A DNA stretch of 64,000 bases from Synechococcus sp. RCC307 (lineage in GTDB: Bacteria; Cyanobacteriota; Cyanobacteriia; PCC-6307; Cyanobiaceae): assembly GCA_000063525.1 (NCBI GenBank), contig CT978603.1:553105-617104 (forward strand), given 5' to 3'. The notes below the pieces were generated by a model, which was given only the letters and a program-made list of their open reading frames with translations, was not told the DNA's origin and searched no databases. Position 1 is the first letter of the stretch; each line of letters begins with the position of its first letter. Below, piece by piece: positions 1 to 8,891 of the stretch. Made by a program: the position numbers and the translations under genes.

Positions 1-3000
1 TTGGGCAAGGACGCCCCAGGCCATGGAGTTGCTGCCACTGGCGAGTGCTTTGACACCTGCCGCATAGGCATTGGCTGCAATGGCGCAGGCTTCATAGCCA
101 ATGGCAACACCGTCGACGGCAGCGGCATTGGCGCGGGTGCCAAGGGCGGTTGTGCGCAATCCGGATGCTGAGGAGAGAACACCAAGGGCAACACCATCGG
201 TTCCATTGGCTTGAGCTGAGGATCCAGCCGCCATGGAGTTGATGGCCGTGGCGGAAGCATTGAAACCAATGGCAACCGTGAGTTCGTTAGAGGCGATGGC
301 GCGGGTGCCAATAGCTGTTGAGGAAAGGCCTGATGATGTGCTTTCAACACCAAAAGCCAGGGAATTGGAATCACTAGCTTGCGCTTCTAATCCAACCGCA
401 AATGAGTTAGCTCCTGTGGCTTTGGCCATGGTGCCAATAGCGGTCGCATTTTCAGCACTGGCGATGCTTTCCACGCCAAAGGAATAGGCATCGAGATTAG
501 TGGCTTGTGATGAGGTGCCGAGGGCAATGGAATTGATACCGCTAGCGATGGTGTTGGTGCCGATGGCAAAAGCGGAGGCACGGCTCGCATTGGCTTGCAA
601 GCCTGTGGCGAAAGCATCTCGAGCTGTGGCACGGGTACCAGTGCCAAAGGAGATGGCGTTATTGCCTGTAGCAAGTGAGTTGTAACCGGCGGAGATGGAG
701 TCTGTGCCGCTGGCATTGGAGAAAGCAGCCAGTGCCATGGCCCCATTGGCGGTGGCTTTGGCTTGCGCGCCAGCTGCAAACGAGCGAGTTTGATTGGCCA
801 AACTGTTGAAGCCAATTGAGATGGCATATGCGCCGGTCGCTTCTGCCTCACCACCCATGGCAATGGTTTGAATCCCTGTTGCACGGCTGCTGGGCCCGAT
901 GGCAATAGCCCCGGTTTTGCTGGCTTGCGCTTGGGTGCCGGAGGCGATTGATGAGACACCAGATGCTTGTGAGTCTGTGCCGGTAGCCATGGCATTGATG
1001 GCACTGGCATTGGCTCTGGTTCCGTAGGCCAGGCTGTTGGTTTGCAGCGCTTTGGACTGAAAACCAAGCGCCATGGAGTTGTATCCGATCGCTTCTGCCT
1101 CAAGACCAGCTGCAAAGGCGTCGTCGTAGAAGGCGTTGCTTCTGGTGCCAATCGCCATGGTGTTGGAGCCGGTTGCTTTGGCATTGCTGCCAATGGCCAG
1201 GGCGTTGTCGTTGAGGGCTTGTGCAAGGCGCCAGCTGCAAATGTTTCAGTGCTCACTGCATTGGCGTAGCGGCCGATGGCAATAGCTCCATTGCTGTTGG
1301 CAAGGGCATTCACACCCAGGGCCATGGCGTAGTTGGCTGTTGCCGATGCGTTGGAGCCAAAGGCGAGAGCGCCATTCTGGCTAGCACGGGCAAAGGTGCC
1401 GATTGCGGCGGTGTTTAAGGCCGTGGCATTGGCAAGAACGCCAATGGCCATGGAATTCTCACCATTGGCGAAAGAACCAGCGGCAATGGCCACAGCATTG
1501 ATACCTTCTGCTCTGGCCTTAACACCAAAGGACTGGGCATTTTCTTGGCTGGCGATGGAGTCAACACCAATGGCGATGGAGTTATTGCCTGTGGCGCTAG
1601 CATCCGAGCTGATGGCGGTTGCGTTGGTGCCTGATGCGATGGAGCAGGTGCCAAAGGCAAGTGAATTACCGCCTTGTGCATTGGCAAAGACGCCCAAAGC
1701 AACAGAGTTGTCACCACTGGCATTGGCTTTCACCGCCAATGCTGATGAATTCACACCATTGGATGTGGAGAAATAGCCAATGGCCATGGAATTGGCACCA
1801 GTGGAGGAGGCATTAACGGCAATTGCTGTTGAGTTGGTTCCAATGGAAGAAGCATTGGTGCCGAGTGCTAGGGAACTTGTTTCTTTGGCAAAAGACTTAA
1901 CACCAATGGCTAAGGAAGACTCACCATTAGCATTGGCACTAGCTCCGATTGCACCAGCATTCACCCCGCAAGCGCGAGCGTTAGGGCCGATCACGATGGA
2001 ATTGGTTTGATCCGCCCAGGCGTTAGCACCGATTGCTGTTGCGTTAATCCCTGAGGCAAGTGAGTTGGCACCAAAGGCCATGGAGTTGGTGCCATTGGCA
2101 GTGGCATTCGTGCCAATCGCAGAGGAGTTGGTTGCCGATGAGCAAGCGCTATAGCCAATGGCGACGGAATCAATTCCTTTCGAGATGGCTGATGTGCCCA
2201 GAGCCATGGAGTTGTCCCCCAAGGCGCAGGCTTGAACACCGATGGCCATTGCATCGCTGCCTTGAGTGTTAGCCAAATAGCCAATAGCACCCGCACCAGT
2301 GCCATTGGCTATAGCGCCTGCCCCAAGAACAAAGGAGTTGGCGCAGGTTGCAGAGGTGTTGGCGCCGATTGCAATAGCGTTGGTTCCAGAAACACTGCTT
2401 TGGTAGCCAAGCGCAATACCAGTCTCACCAGATACGCTGGTATTGGCGCCAATGGCAATGGCTCCAAGTTTTGTAGAAGAAGCATCTCCGCCAAACGCAA
2501 TTGAGCCATATTGAGTGGCTTCAGCAGTACTGCCAATTGCAATGGAAGATTCACCAGAAGCTGTGGCACTGACCATTGCAAGAGCATCAACAGCCGTGGC
2601 TCGAGTTTGAGAACCAATCGCGATTGCACCATCTGCATCGTCTGAAGTCATAGCTGAATCACCAATGACAACTGTTGAGTTGGCTACTGAAACAACCCCA
2701 TTGCCAATTACGACTTGATTGACTCCTCCATCAGCTGTTGCTCCATTGCCGATGACAACGCCCCCCGCATTGCCTCCGATGTTGACTGAGTTGCCGATCG
2801 CAACTGAACCCACTGAGAACTCAGCCGTGGCGTCATTACCCATCAAAATATTTCCAGACATACCAGCGGCTGCAACGCCATTGCCAAGCATGATGCTGGC
2901 AGCAGTTCCAAGGTCTCCATCGCCAGAGCCGATAACAATGTTTCCTGCTGCGCCTAAACTTCCAATATCTTTTCCGATTACAACATTGTCGTAGGTGGCA

Positions 3001-4025
3001 ACAGAGGCAATGCCGCTACCAATCAAAACATTGGATTGGCTTGCATTTGATGTGACACCATTGCCAATCGCAATGGTGTCAGAGGCCGTAACTTGAACTC
3101 CCGTTCCAAGAGCAACGATCGCGTCACCATTGGCCGAAACGCCGTTGCCTATGGAAATTGTGCCAGCTCCACCTGCTTGAGCTCCATTGCCAATGGCAAC
3201 CGTTTGAGCTCCTGCAGCACCAGCACCTTGTCCAACGGCAACACCTTGGTCGCCATCAGCAGTGGCATTGGCTCCGAGAACTGTGATTGCTAAACCGTTA
3301 CCACCAACATTGGCGCCGATCGCAACTCCAGCAGTAGTTCCTGCCTCGGCCTCATTGCCAATGGCAATCGAGAGCGCTCCACCTGCCGCAGCTTCATTTC
3401 CAATGGCAATGGCTTGATCACCATCAGCGGTGATGTTGTTGCCCAAAACTGTTATCTGATCTCCGTCTCCACCTGCTGTCGTTCCGACGACAACGTTTTG
3501 TGCTCCTCCGGCTGCAGCTGCAATGCCGAGAGCTACAGCTTCAACTCCGTTTGCAGTAGAGCCAAGACCAGAGGCGAAAGAACCAGTATTTGCTTCAGAC
3601 CCGCAAGCAGTGGCAGAAAATGCACCTTCGCTGGTGAATGTGTATTCACCATCCATGGTGAATGAAGATAAGCCTTCACCCATGATTGTGTACTCACTTG
3701 CCCCTCCAATTTCAAATCCGCCTGCGCCATCAATCGTGACGTCTCCGATGCCTTCACAGTAGATACCTTCACATGCGGCTGTAAATGTTCCGCCTACCTC
3801 AACCGCAGCCCCACCGTTGCCTGTAATAACGAGAGGAGAACCCCCGCCTTCAACTGTAAATGGTGTAGCACCTGCACCTGAGAATATGAGCGGAGAACCA
3901 GCACCTGCAAAAATCAGATCTGATGCAGGATTAACAGTACAAAGACCTATCTGCGCTAGCGCAGGAGAGGATCCGATAAGAACGAAAGCCCCAGTGCCAA
4001 GAGCTAACTTGAGGGGGGCACGCAC
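1..4025 (-). CDS. YadA-like trimeric autotransporter adhesin, head region; frameshifted and 3'-partial
   Basis: Likely surface adhesin of the type Vc secretion family. The GTG start at 4025 gives a signal peptide (hydrophobic core, cleavage after ALA near residue 24). A Gly-rich unique domain with several Cys follows to about residue 150, then dozens of ~14-residue YadA head repeats of the form A-I-A-I-G-x-x-A-x-A-x-G-x-N (about 42 nt each). The frame is lost near 1224 and would stop at 387. From 1222 to base 1 the repeats continue without a stop in the next frame (about 407 codons), so one missing base explains the break. The stalk and beta-barrel anchor, if present, lie outside the window. 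N-x-S/T sequons are frequent. The gene sits before rpsD and is less GC-rich than its neighbours, suggesting acquisition. It could be a pseudogene or carry a sequencing error. Confidence 0.85.
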
Positions 4026-4100
4026 GACATTGGTCCAGATGCTGAAAAGTTACTGAGAAGAGATGGGCGAAAAATTAAGAATTTCTAAAAAGGTCGACTT

Positions 4101-4114
4101 AGACGCATGCGTCT
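4101..4114. promoter_or_regulatory. 14-bp perfect palindrome upstream of the first adhesin gene
   Basis: AGACGCATGCGTCT is self-complementary and lies 76 bp upstream of the adhesin GTG start, in the AT-rich gap 4026-4168. Its right half continues as ATGCGTCTTAATTT, which matches at 12 of 14 positions a stretch between the second adhesin gene and the AraC gene (16264-16277). A role as an operator is inferred; no regulator is shown to bind it. The rest of this gap holds no gene that I can see. Confidence 0.4.
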
Positions 4115-4168
4115 TAATTTGGCTACTATGTATTGCTTGTTGATCGGTTCTCGAGCACCGGTTATTGG

Positions 4169-4462
4169 CTAGATGCTCGACTCGATTTCCTTGACGAGCG
4201 TTTTGAGTCCAAGCTCGGCGAGTGCTAGCAGTTCTTTTTGTTGCCCAAGAATCTTCTGGTCGGCCAGGTAAATCAACACCAGTTGTTTGGTTTGATTGCT
4301 GAGTTCCTCGGTTTTGTATTCTGTTCCGCTAATCGTGACCGTTTCTGGCAGCGAACTCGCAGCTTGAGCCAAGAGATGGCTTGAATCAGAATTAACAGCG
4401 ATCCCAAAGGCTGAGTTTTGAGCTTTTTTCTTGGGATCTTTTGGGGATGAATCCTTTGGCAT
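4169..4462 (-). CDS. Small DUF6447-like protein
   Basis: Hypothetical protein of 97 residues from the ATG at 4462. The C-terminal half (V-T-I-S-G-T-E-Y followed by a helix with the pattern L-A-D-Q-K-I) resembles the cyanobacterial DUF6447 family: a short beta pair, then a helical hairpin. The N-terminus is Lys/Pro/Ser-rich and looks disordered. The frame is open back to a TTG at 4618, but that extension uses many AGA and ATA codons and is basic and low-complexity, so I prefer the internal ATG. No function is known. It lies just upstream of the first adhesin gene on the same strand, so co-transcription is possible. The family match is from memory. Confidence 0.5.
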   Translation of the reverse strand: MPKDSSPKDPKKKAQNSAFGIAVNSDSSHLLAQAASSLPETVTISGTEYKTEELSNQTKQLVLIYLADQKILGQQKELLALAELGLKTLVKEIESSI

Positions 4463-4556
4463 GGTTCTTTTGACTGTTGGCTTTAACTGGGCGGATAGTA
4501 GCTTGATTTTCTGGCTTTTCTGAGCTTGCTTTGATGGCTGTGATCTGATTATTGCG

Positions 4557-4721
4557 TCATGGAGGAATCTTTCTGTATCTGTGCGTTTTGATCTGGGTGC
4601 AGCCTTTGTTGGCGACAAGCGTCATTGTGTTTGACTCAACCAGTTCAGCGAATTGGCGTAAAGGCATCTGGATGTGGCGGAAGCCTTCGCGATTGCCCCT
4701 GGTATAGACAACAAATCGCAT
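4557..4721 (-). CDS. Possible 54-residue protein of unknown function
   Basis: An ATG-initiated frame encodes 54 residues starting MRFVVYTRGN and ending in a basic tail, with ordinary codon use. It lies directly upstream of the DUF6447-like gene on the same strand. I do not recognise it. It may be a real small gene or the degraded remnant of a longer one. Bases 4722-4860 beyond it hold no gene that I can see. Confidence 0.3.
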   Translation of the reverse strand: MRFVVYTRGNREGFRHIQMPLRQFAELVESNTMTLVANKGCTQIKTHRYRKIPP

Positions 4722-4861
4722 GCAGTAGTTAGTCCTTATTGCTGATGGTTTCCCTTCAATTCTTTTTGCTTGTTGGCCTCTGCCGCCTTTGCCTCCACGG
4801 CTTGTTGGACGTTGATGGCGTGCTCACCTGATTGAGGTTGAGCATGTGCCGTTTAACCAAC

Positions 4862-4890
4862 AAAAAAGCCCCGGCCATGGGCCAGGGCTT
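4862..4890 (-). terminator. Rho-independent terminator of rpsD
   Basis: On the minus strand AGCCCTGGCC, a short CAT loop and GGCCGGGGCT form a stem with one internal mismatch, followed at once by a run of six T. It starts 23 bases downstream of the rpsD stop codon. Confidence 0.85.
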
Positions 4891-4912
4891 GAAGAACGCA
4901 GTGGAGAGGCGA

Positions 4913-5521
4913 TCAGACCTTTCTGGAGTAGTACTCCACCACCAGCAGTTCGTTGATTTCGAGCGCGACCCATTCGCGCTCGCACTTGCCCACCACCTTG
5001 GCGGTCAGCTTGCTCTTCTCAAGCTCGAGGTGAGGGGGGATGTTGGCCAGCCCTGGGAATTCCAGGTTGGTTTCGGCCAGCTTCTTGCTGGGCTTCTTCT
5101 CGCGGATGGCGATCACATCACCGGCTTTGCACTGGTAGCTGGCGATGTCGACGACGCGGCCATTCACGGTCACGTGGCCATGGTTCACCAGCTGACGGGA
5201 ACCAGGGATGGTGGGTCCGAAGCCGAGACGGAAGCAAACGTTGTCGAGGCGGTTTTCCAGCAGCTTGAGAAGGTTGGTTCCCGTTGAGCCGCCTTGGGCA
5301 CGGGCCTTCTTGACGTAGCGAACGAGCTGCCGTTCAGACACGCCGTAGTTGAAGCGGAGCTTTTGCTTCTCTTCCAGGCGGATGGCGTATTCGGAGCGCT
5401 TGCGACGGGCTTGGCCGTGCTGACCGGGGGGATAAGACCGTTTGGCGGCCTTACGGGTGAGACCAGGAAGGTCTCCCAAGCGCCGCGTCACCCTCAATCT
5501 GGCACCGCGGTAGCGAGACAT
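4913..5521 (-). CDS. rpsD: 30S ribosomal protein S4
   Basis: Primary 16S rRNA-binding protein that nucleates assembly of the small ribosomal subunit. At 202 residues it has the usual S4 length. The N-terminal S4 domain (about 1-90, with the Y-P-P-G-Q-H-G motif) is followed by the S4 RNA-binding fold (about 91-155, with [10 protein letters not shown] and the loop V-N-G-R). The ATG at 5521 gives the standard M-S-R-Y-R-G-A-R start. It is transcribed alone, ends in a clear terminator and is divergent from yidD. Confidence 0.98.
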   Translation of the reverse strand: MSRYRGARLRVTRRLGDLPGLTRKAAKRSYPPGQHGQARRKRSEYAIRLEEKQKLRFNYGVSERQLVRYVKKARAQGGSTGTNLLKLLENRLDNVCFRLGFGPTIPGSRQLVNHGHVTVNGRVVDIASYQCKAGDVIAIREKKPSKKLAETNLEFPGLANIPPHLELEKSKLTAKVVGKCEREWVALEINELLVVEYYSRKV

Positions 5522-5570
5522 AAATCAGTGGAGCGTCAGGATGGATAGGAATTGATCAAGGCCTTTCTCG

Positions 5571-5852
5571 GTGTGCGAGTGCAAGCCTGAACAATCCAAC
5601 AATTTACCTGCCCAAGGGGAGCCTGCCGCTGTTGGCCCTTTGGCTGCAGTTCTGCTGTTGCTGCTGGCCATCTACCGCCGCTTGATTTCACCGCTCTTGG
5701 GTCCGCGCTGCCGCTATGTGCCCACCTGCAGCAGCTATGCCGTGGAGGCGGTCCAGCGCCATGGGGCCCTGCGCGGCAGCTGGCTCACCTTGAAGCGGTT
5801 GTTGCGCTGCCATCCCTTTGCCGAAGGCGGCTATGACCCGGTGCCGGAGTGA
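5571..5852 (+). CDS. yidD: Membrane protein insertion efficiency factor YidD
   Basis: Small membrane-associated protein that helps YidC/Sec insert inner-membrane proteins. The 93 residues contain an amphipathic/hydrophobic segment (about 22-34) and the family signature [15 protein letters not shown]-x-P-T-C-S-x-Y, then the C-terminal G-G-Y-D-P-V-P. The start is a GTG at 5571; the first ~20 residues are poorly conserved in the family, so the true start may be later. It overlaps the glutaredoxin-like gene by one base (TGATG), indicating an operon with it and murE. Its partner yidC is elsewhere in this window, at 24583-25719. Confidence 0.93.
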   Translation: MCECKPEQSNNLPAQGEPAAVGPLAAVLLLLLAIYRRLISPLLGPRCRYVPTCSSYAVEAVQRHGALRGSWLTLKRLLRCHPFAEGGYDPVPE

Positions 5853-6136
5853 TGGCGATGGCTGATCTGAGCTGGCCAGCGCTGACATTGATCACCCGCC
5901 AAGGCTGCTGCTTGTGTGAGGGTCTGCAAGAGCGGCTTGAGGCGTTGGATCCCGCCCCACCGCTGCAGTGCGTGGATGTGGATGGCGATGCGCAGTTGCA
6001 GGCGCGGTTTGGTTTGGAGGTGCCTGTGCTGATGACCGCCTCTGGTGAGGTGTTGGCGCGGGTGCCGCCCCGCCTGAGTGGTGACCGACTCGCTGATTGG
6101 TTGCAGAGGAGCCTCAACAGCAGCAATTCCGCCTAA
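5852..6136 (+). CDS. Glutaredoxin-like protein (DUF836 family)
   Basis: Thioredoxin-fold protein of about 94 residues. The N-terminal strand is followed by C-C-L-C, the position of the glutaredoxin C-x-x-C active site, and the later V-P-V-L segment supplies the family cis-Pro. The fold suggests a thiol-disulfide redox role in the cytoplasm; the substrate is unknown. The ATG at 5852 overlaps the yidD stop and is preferred to the in-frame GTG three bases upstream. murE follows within 30 bases. Confidence 0.8.
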   Translation: MAMADLSWPALTLITRQGCCLCEGLQERLEALDPAPPLQCVDVDGDAQLQARFGLEVPVLMTASGEVLARVPPRLSGDRLADWLQRSLNSSNSA

Positions 6137-6165
6137 AACTCGATGGCCACCACCTCCTTCGCGGC

Positions 6166-7650
6166 ATGGCTTCTGAGGCATCGCGCTTGCATCTCCTGAT
6201 TCGGGATGCCGGTTTGAGCGTTCCCCAGCAGCTGCCCGATCCAGTGGTGACGGACTTCAGTTGCGACTCCCGTCGCATTCGCCCCGGCACCTTGTTCGTG
6301 GGCCTGCCCGGTGGGCGCGTCGATGGCGGCAGCTTCTGGCGCGCGGCGCTGCAGCAAGGGGCCACCGCGGCGGTGATCGGCCCTGATGCGGCCCAGCAAG
6401 AGCCCCCTGCTCCTGGCGATCCGGTGCTGGTGGTGGCCGATCCTGTGGCGGCGGCCGCTGGCCGCTTGGCAGCGGCATTTTGGAATCACCCCAGCGATCA
6501 GTTGTCTTTGATTGGGGTGACGGGCACCAACGGCAAAACCACCACCACCCATTTGATTGAGCACCTGGCGCTGGCCTGCGGCAGCCCCACCGCCTTGATG
6601 GGCACCTTGGCCAATCGCTGGCCGGGCCATAGCCGCAACGCGGTGCACACCACCCCATTTGCCGATCAATTGCAAGCTGATTTGGCGGCTGCCAAGGCGG
6701 CTGGTTGCTCCATGGCGGCGATGGAAGTGAGCTCCCATGCCCTGGATCAATCCCGGGTGGCGGGTTGCCGTTTTTCCGGTGCGGTGTTCACCAACCTCAG
6801 CCAAGACCACCTCGACTATCACCCCACGCTCGAGGACTACTTCGAGGCCAAGGCCCAGCTGTTTGCCGCTCCTTATCTCAAGGGTCAAGCGGTGGTGAAT
6901 AGCGATGACCTGCATGGCCGCCAGCTGGCGCAACGGCTGGGGGATCAGTGCTGGCGCAGTTCGCTGGAGGATTCCAGCGCTGAGCTGTTTATGGATGGCT
7001 TGCAGTTCAGCGCCACAGGGGTGAAAGGCGTGTTGCATGGGCCGTCTGGCGATGTCCCGTTCCAGTCGCCGTTAGTGGGCCGCTTCAATTTGATGAACTT
7101 GCTGCAGGCGGTGGGGGTACTGCTGCAGCACGGCTTGCCCTGTGATGGGCTGCTGCAGGCGCTCGAAAGCTTCAACGGGGTGCCAGGGCGCATGGAGCGG
7201 GTGCCGCACCGCAGTGATCAACCCGCTGTGCTGGTGGACTACGCCCACACCCCCGATGGTTTGGACAACGCCCTGCAGGCGGCGCGCCCGTTTGCTGAAG
7301 GCAAGCTCATCTGCGTGTTCGGTTGCGGCGGTGATCGCGACCGCAGCAAGCGGCCTCAAATGGGGGCGATTGCCGCTCAGCTCGCCGATGAGTTGGTGGT
7401 GACTTCCGATAACCCACGCACCGAAGACCCGCAGCAGATCCTTGATGACGTGGTTGCTGGAATTCCAGCCGAGAGTGCGTGCGTTGTTGTGGCCGATCGT
7501 GCTGCGGCGATTGCCCAAGCCATTGGCCAAGCCAAGGCTGGAGATCTGGTGCTGATCGCCGGTAAGGGCCATGAGGACTACCAGATCCTGGGCACCACCA
7601 AGGTGCATTTCGATGACCGTGAAGAAGCGGCCAAAGCCCTCCAGGGCTAA
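6166..7650 (+). CDS. murE: UDP-N-acetylmuramoyl-tripeptide synthetase MurE
   Basis: Cytoplasmic peptidoglycan ligase adding the third residue to UDP-MurNAc-L-Ala-D-Glu using ATP. Mur ligase domains appear in order: N-terminal UDP-binding domain, central ATPase with G-T-N-G-K-T-T (about residues 119-125), and C-terminal domain. The motif D-N-P-R near residue 414 is the recognised signature for meso-diaminopimelate. About 494 residues from the ATG at 6166, the usual length; an in-frame TTG at 6097 would overlap the upstream gene and add an atypical leader. It ends the yidD operon and is convergent with the next gene. Confidence 0.96.
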   Translation: MASEASRLHLLIRDAGLSVPQQLPDPVVTDFSCDSRRIRPGTLFVGLPGGRVDGGSFWRAALQQGATAAVIGPDAAQQEPPAPGDPVLVVADPVAAAAGRLAAAFWNHPSDQLSLIGVTGTNGKTTTTHLIEHLALACGSPTALMGTLANRWPGHSRNAVHTTPFADQLQADLAAAKAAGCSMAAMEVSSHALDQSRVAGCRFSGAVFTNLSQDHLDYHPTLEDYFEAKAQLFAAPYLKGQAVVNSDDLHGRQLAQRLGDQCWRSSLEDSSAELFMDGLQFSATGVKGVLHGPSGDVPFQSPLVGRFNLMNLLQAVGVLLQHGLPCDGLLQALESFNGVPGRMERVPHRSDQPAVLVDYAHTPDGLDNALQAARPFAEGKLICVFGCGGDRDRSKRPQMGAIAAQLADELVVTSDNPRTEDPQQILDDVVAGIPAESACVVVADRAAAIAQAIGQAKAGDLVLIAGKGHEDYQILGTTKVHFDDREEAAKALQG

Positions 7651-7662
7651 GGCAGCCGGCCC

Positions 7663-8817
7663 TTAGAGCTGGCCAATGGCTTCCAGCAGCTGATCGATTT
7701 CGGTCTCTGTGCTGAACACATGGGTGCAGGCCCTTAGGCAGAGCGGATCCTCCAGGCTGCGCAGCTGGAAGTGTTGATCCGCTAGGGCGCTCACGGCTGC
7801 TTGGGCTGGGGTGTGATCGATGGTGAAACTCACCAGCCCGCTGGCTGGTGGCGCCTCTTTCACCACGGTTTGCACCCCTGGGATCTGCTGCAACCCATTC
7901 CAGAGGCGCGCACTGCGCTCACAGATCAAGGCTTGTCGTTGCTGGGCGTTGCCCAGTTGCTCCAGCAGGTCCAAGGAGCTGCGCAGGCCGGCACCCAGTG
8001 GAATGCAGCTGGTCGCCACCTCAAAGCGGCGCCCGTCGTGGTGCCACTGGCTGCCGCTGCTGTTCTCATTGCGCAGGCTGCGCCAGCCGATCACGGTGGG
8101 CTGGCTTTGCTCGAGCACCCGCTCAGAGAGCGCCACACCGCCGAGACCCTCAGGGCCGCAGCACCACTTGTGGCCCGTGAAGGCATAGATGTCGGCCGCA
8201 GCAGGCACGCCGCCGAGCTCCAAGCTGCCCATCGATTGGGCCGCATCAACCAGCAGCCAGGGCTGGCGCGGGTGCTGCTTGAGGCGAGCGGCCACCGCTT
8301 CGATCGGCATCGCAAGCCCGCTGTTCCAGAGCAGGTGGGAGAGCACCACCAACCGTGTGCTCGGCTCCAGGGCTGCTTCCAGCGATTCGAGCAGGGCGGC
8401 ATCACTGCGGCAATCACGGGCAGAGAACCAGGAAATGGTGAGGCCTTGGCGCCGCGCCAGCTCTTGGCAAGCGGCCACCACGCCGGGATGTTCCGCATCG
8501 CTGAGCAGCAAGCTGTCGCCCGGTTCAAACGGCAATCCCCACAGCGGCAACACGCAGCCGCTGGTCACGTTTTCCGTGAGGCTGAGCCGGTGCGGTGGCA
8601 CGCCACAGAGCTGGGCCAAGCGTCGCCTGAGGGCTGAGGTTTCGGCTTCCACAAACGGCCACACATCGCGGCTAAAAGGCCCCAGCCGTTGCAGTTCCCT
8701 CCAGCAGGCCACCATCGCCTCCAGTGATGGCGTGGGCAGGGGGCCTTGGCCGCCGTAGTTGAAGTAGTGCTTATTGCCCAGGGCCGGCAGCAGTGATCTG
8801 AGCTCTTCAGCTGGCAT
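7663..8817 (-). CDS. Class V aminotransferase / cysteine desulfurase-like PLP enzyme
   Basis: PLP-dependent fold-type I enzyme of 384 residues. The internal-aldimine lysine lies in T-G-H-K-W-C-C-G-P-E-G (near residue 216), the usual H-K-W of NifS/CsdA relatives, and V-D-A-A-Q-S is the cofactor-binding Asp motif. Whether it is a true cysteine desulfurase is not clear: I do not see the flexible loop with a catalytic Cys in the expected context. The gene starts 74 bases from the divergent GAF-oxidoreductase gene, so they probably share a promoter region. Confidence 0.85.
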   Translation of the reverse strand: MPAEELRSLLPALGNKHYFNYGGQGPLPTPSLEAMVACWRELQRLGPFSRDVWPFVEAETSALRRRLAQLCGVPPHRLSLTENVTSGCVLPLWGLPFEPGDSLLLSDAEHPGVVAACQELARRQGLTISWFSARDCRSDAALLESLEAALEPSTRLVVLSHLLWNSGLAMPIEAVAARLKQHPRQPWLLVDAAQSMGSLELGGVPAAADIYAFTGHKWCCGPEGLGGVALSERVLEQSQPTVIGWRSLRNENSSGSQWHHDGRRFEVATSCIPLGAGLRSSLDLLEQLGNAQQRQALICERSARLWNGLQQIPGVQTVVKEAPPASGLVSFTIDHTPAQAAVSALADQHFQLRSLEDPLCLRACTHVFSTETEIDQLLEAIGQL

Positions 8818-8891
8818 GGCGGCGGCGGGCAGGCGTGTTGCGGTTCAAGCGGATGGGACGGGCCTTTGCAAGCTGATCCGCTTCCTGCACA

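Noticed and set aside
1-4025. Tandem ~42-nt periodic repeats that could suggest a CRISPR array or satellite
   Set aside because: The units are imperfect, contiguous without spacers, and translate into YadA head motifs in one continuous frame (apart from one shift).
6133-7038. 301-residue open frame antisense to murE
   Set aside because: No family match, composition of a GC-rich antisense shadow, and the sense strand carries all MurE motifs.
6133-7608. Several long antisense frames in murE taken together as a possible overlapping gene
   Set aside because: High GC content leaves antisense frames open; no ribosome-binding or family signal.
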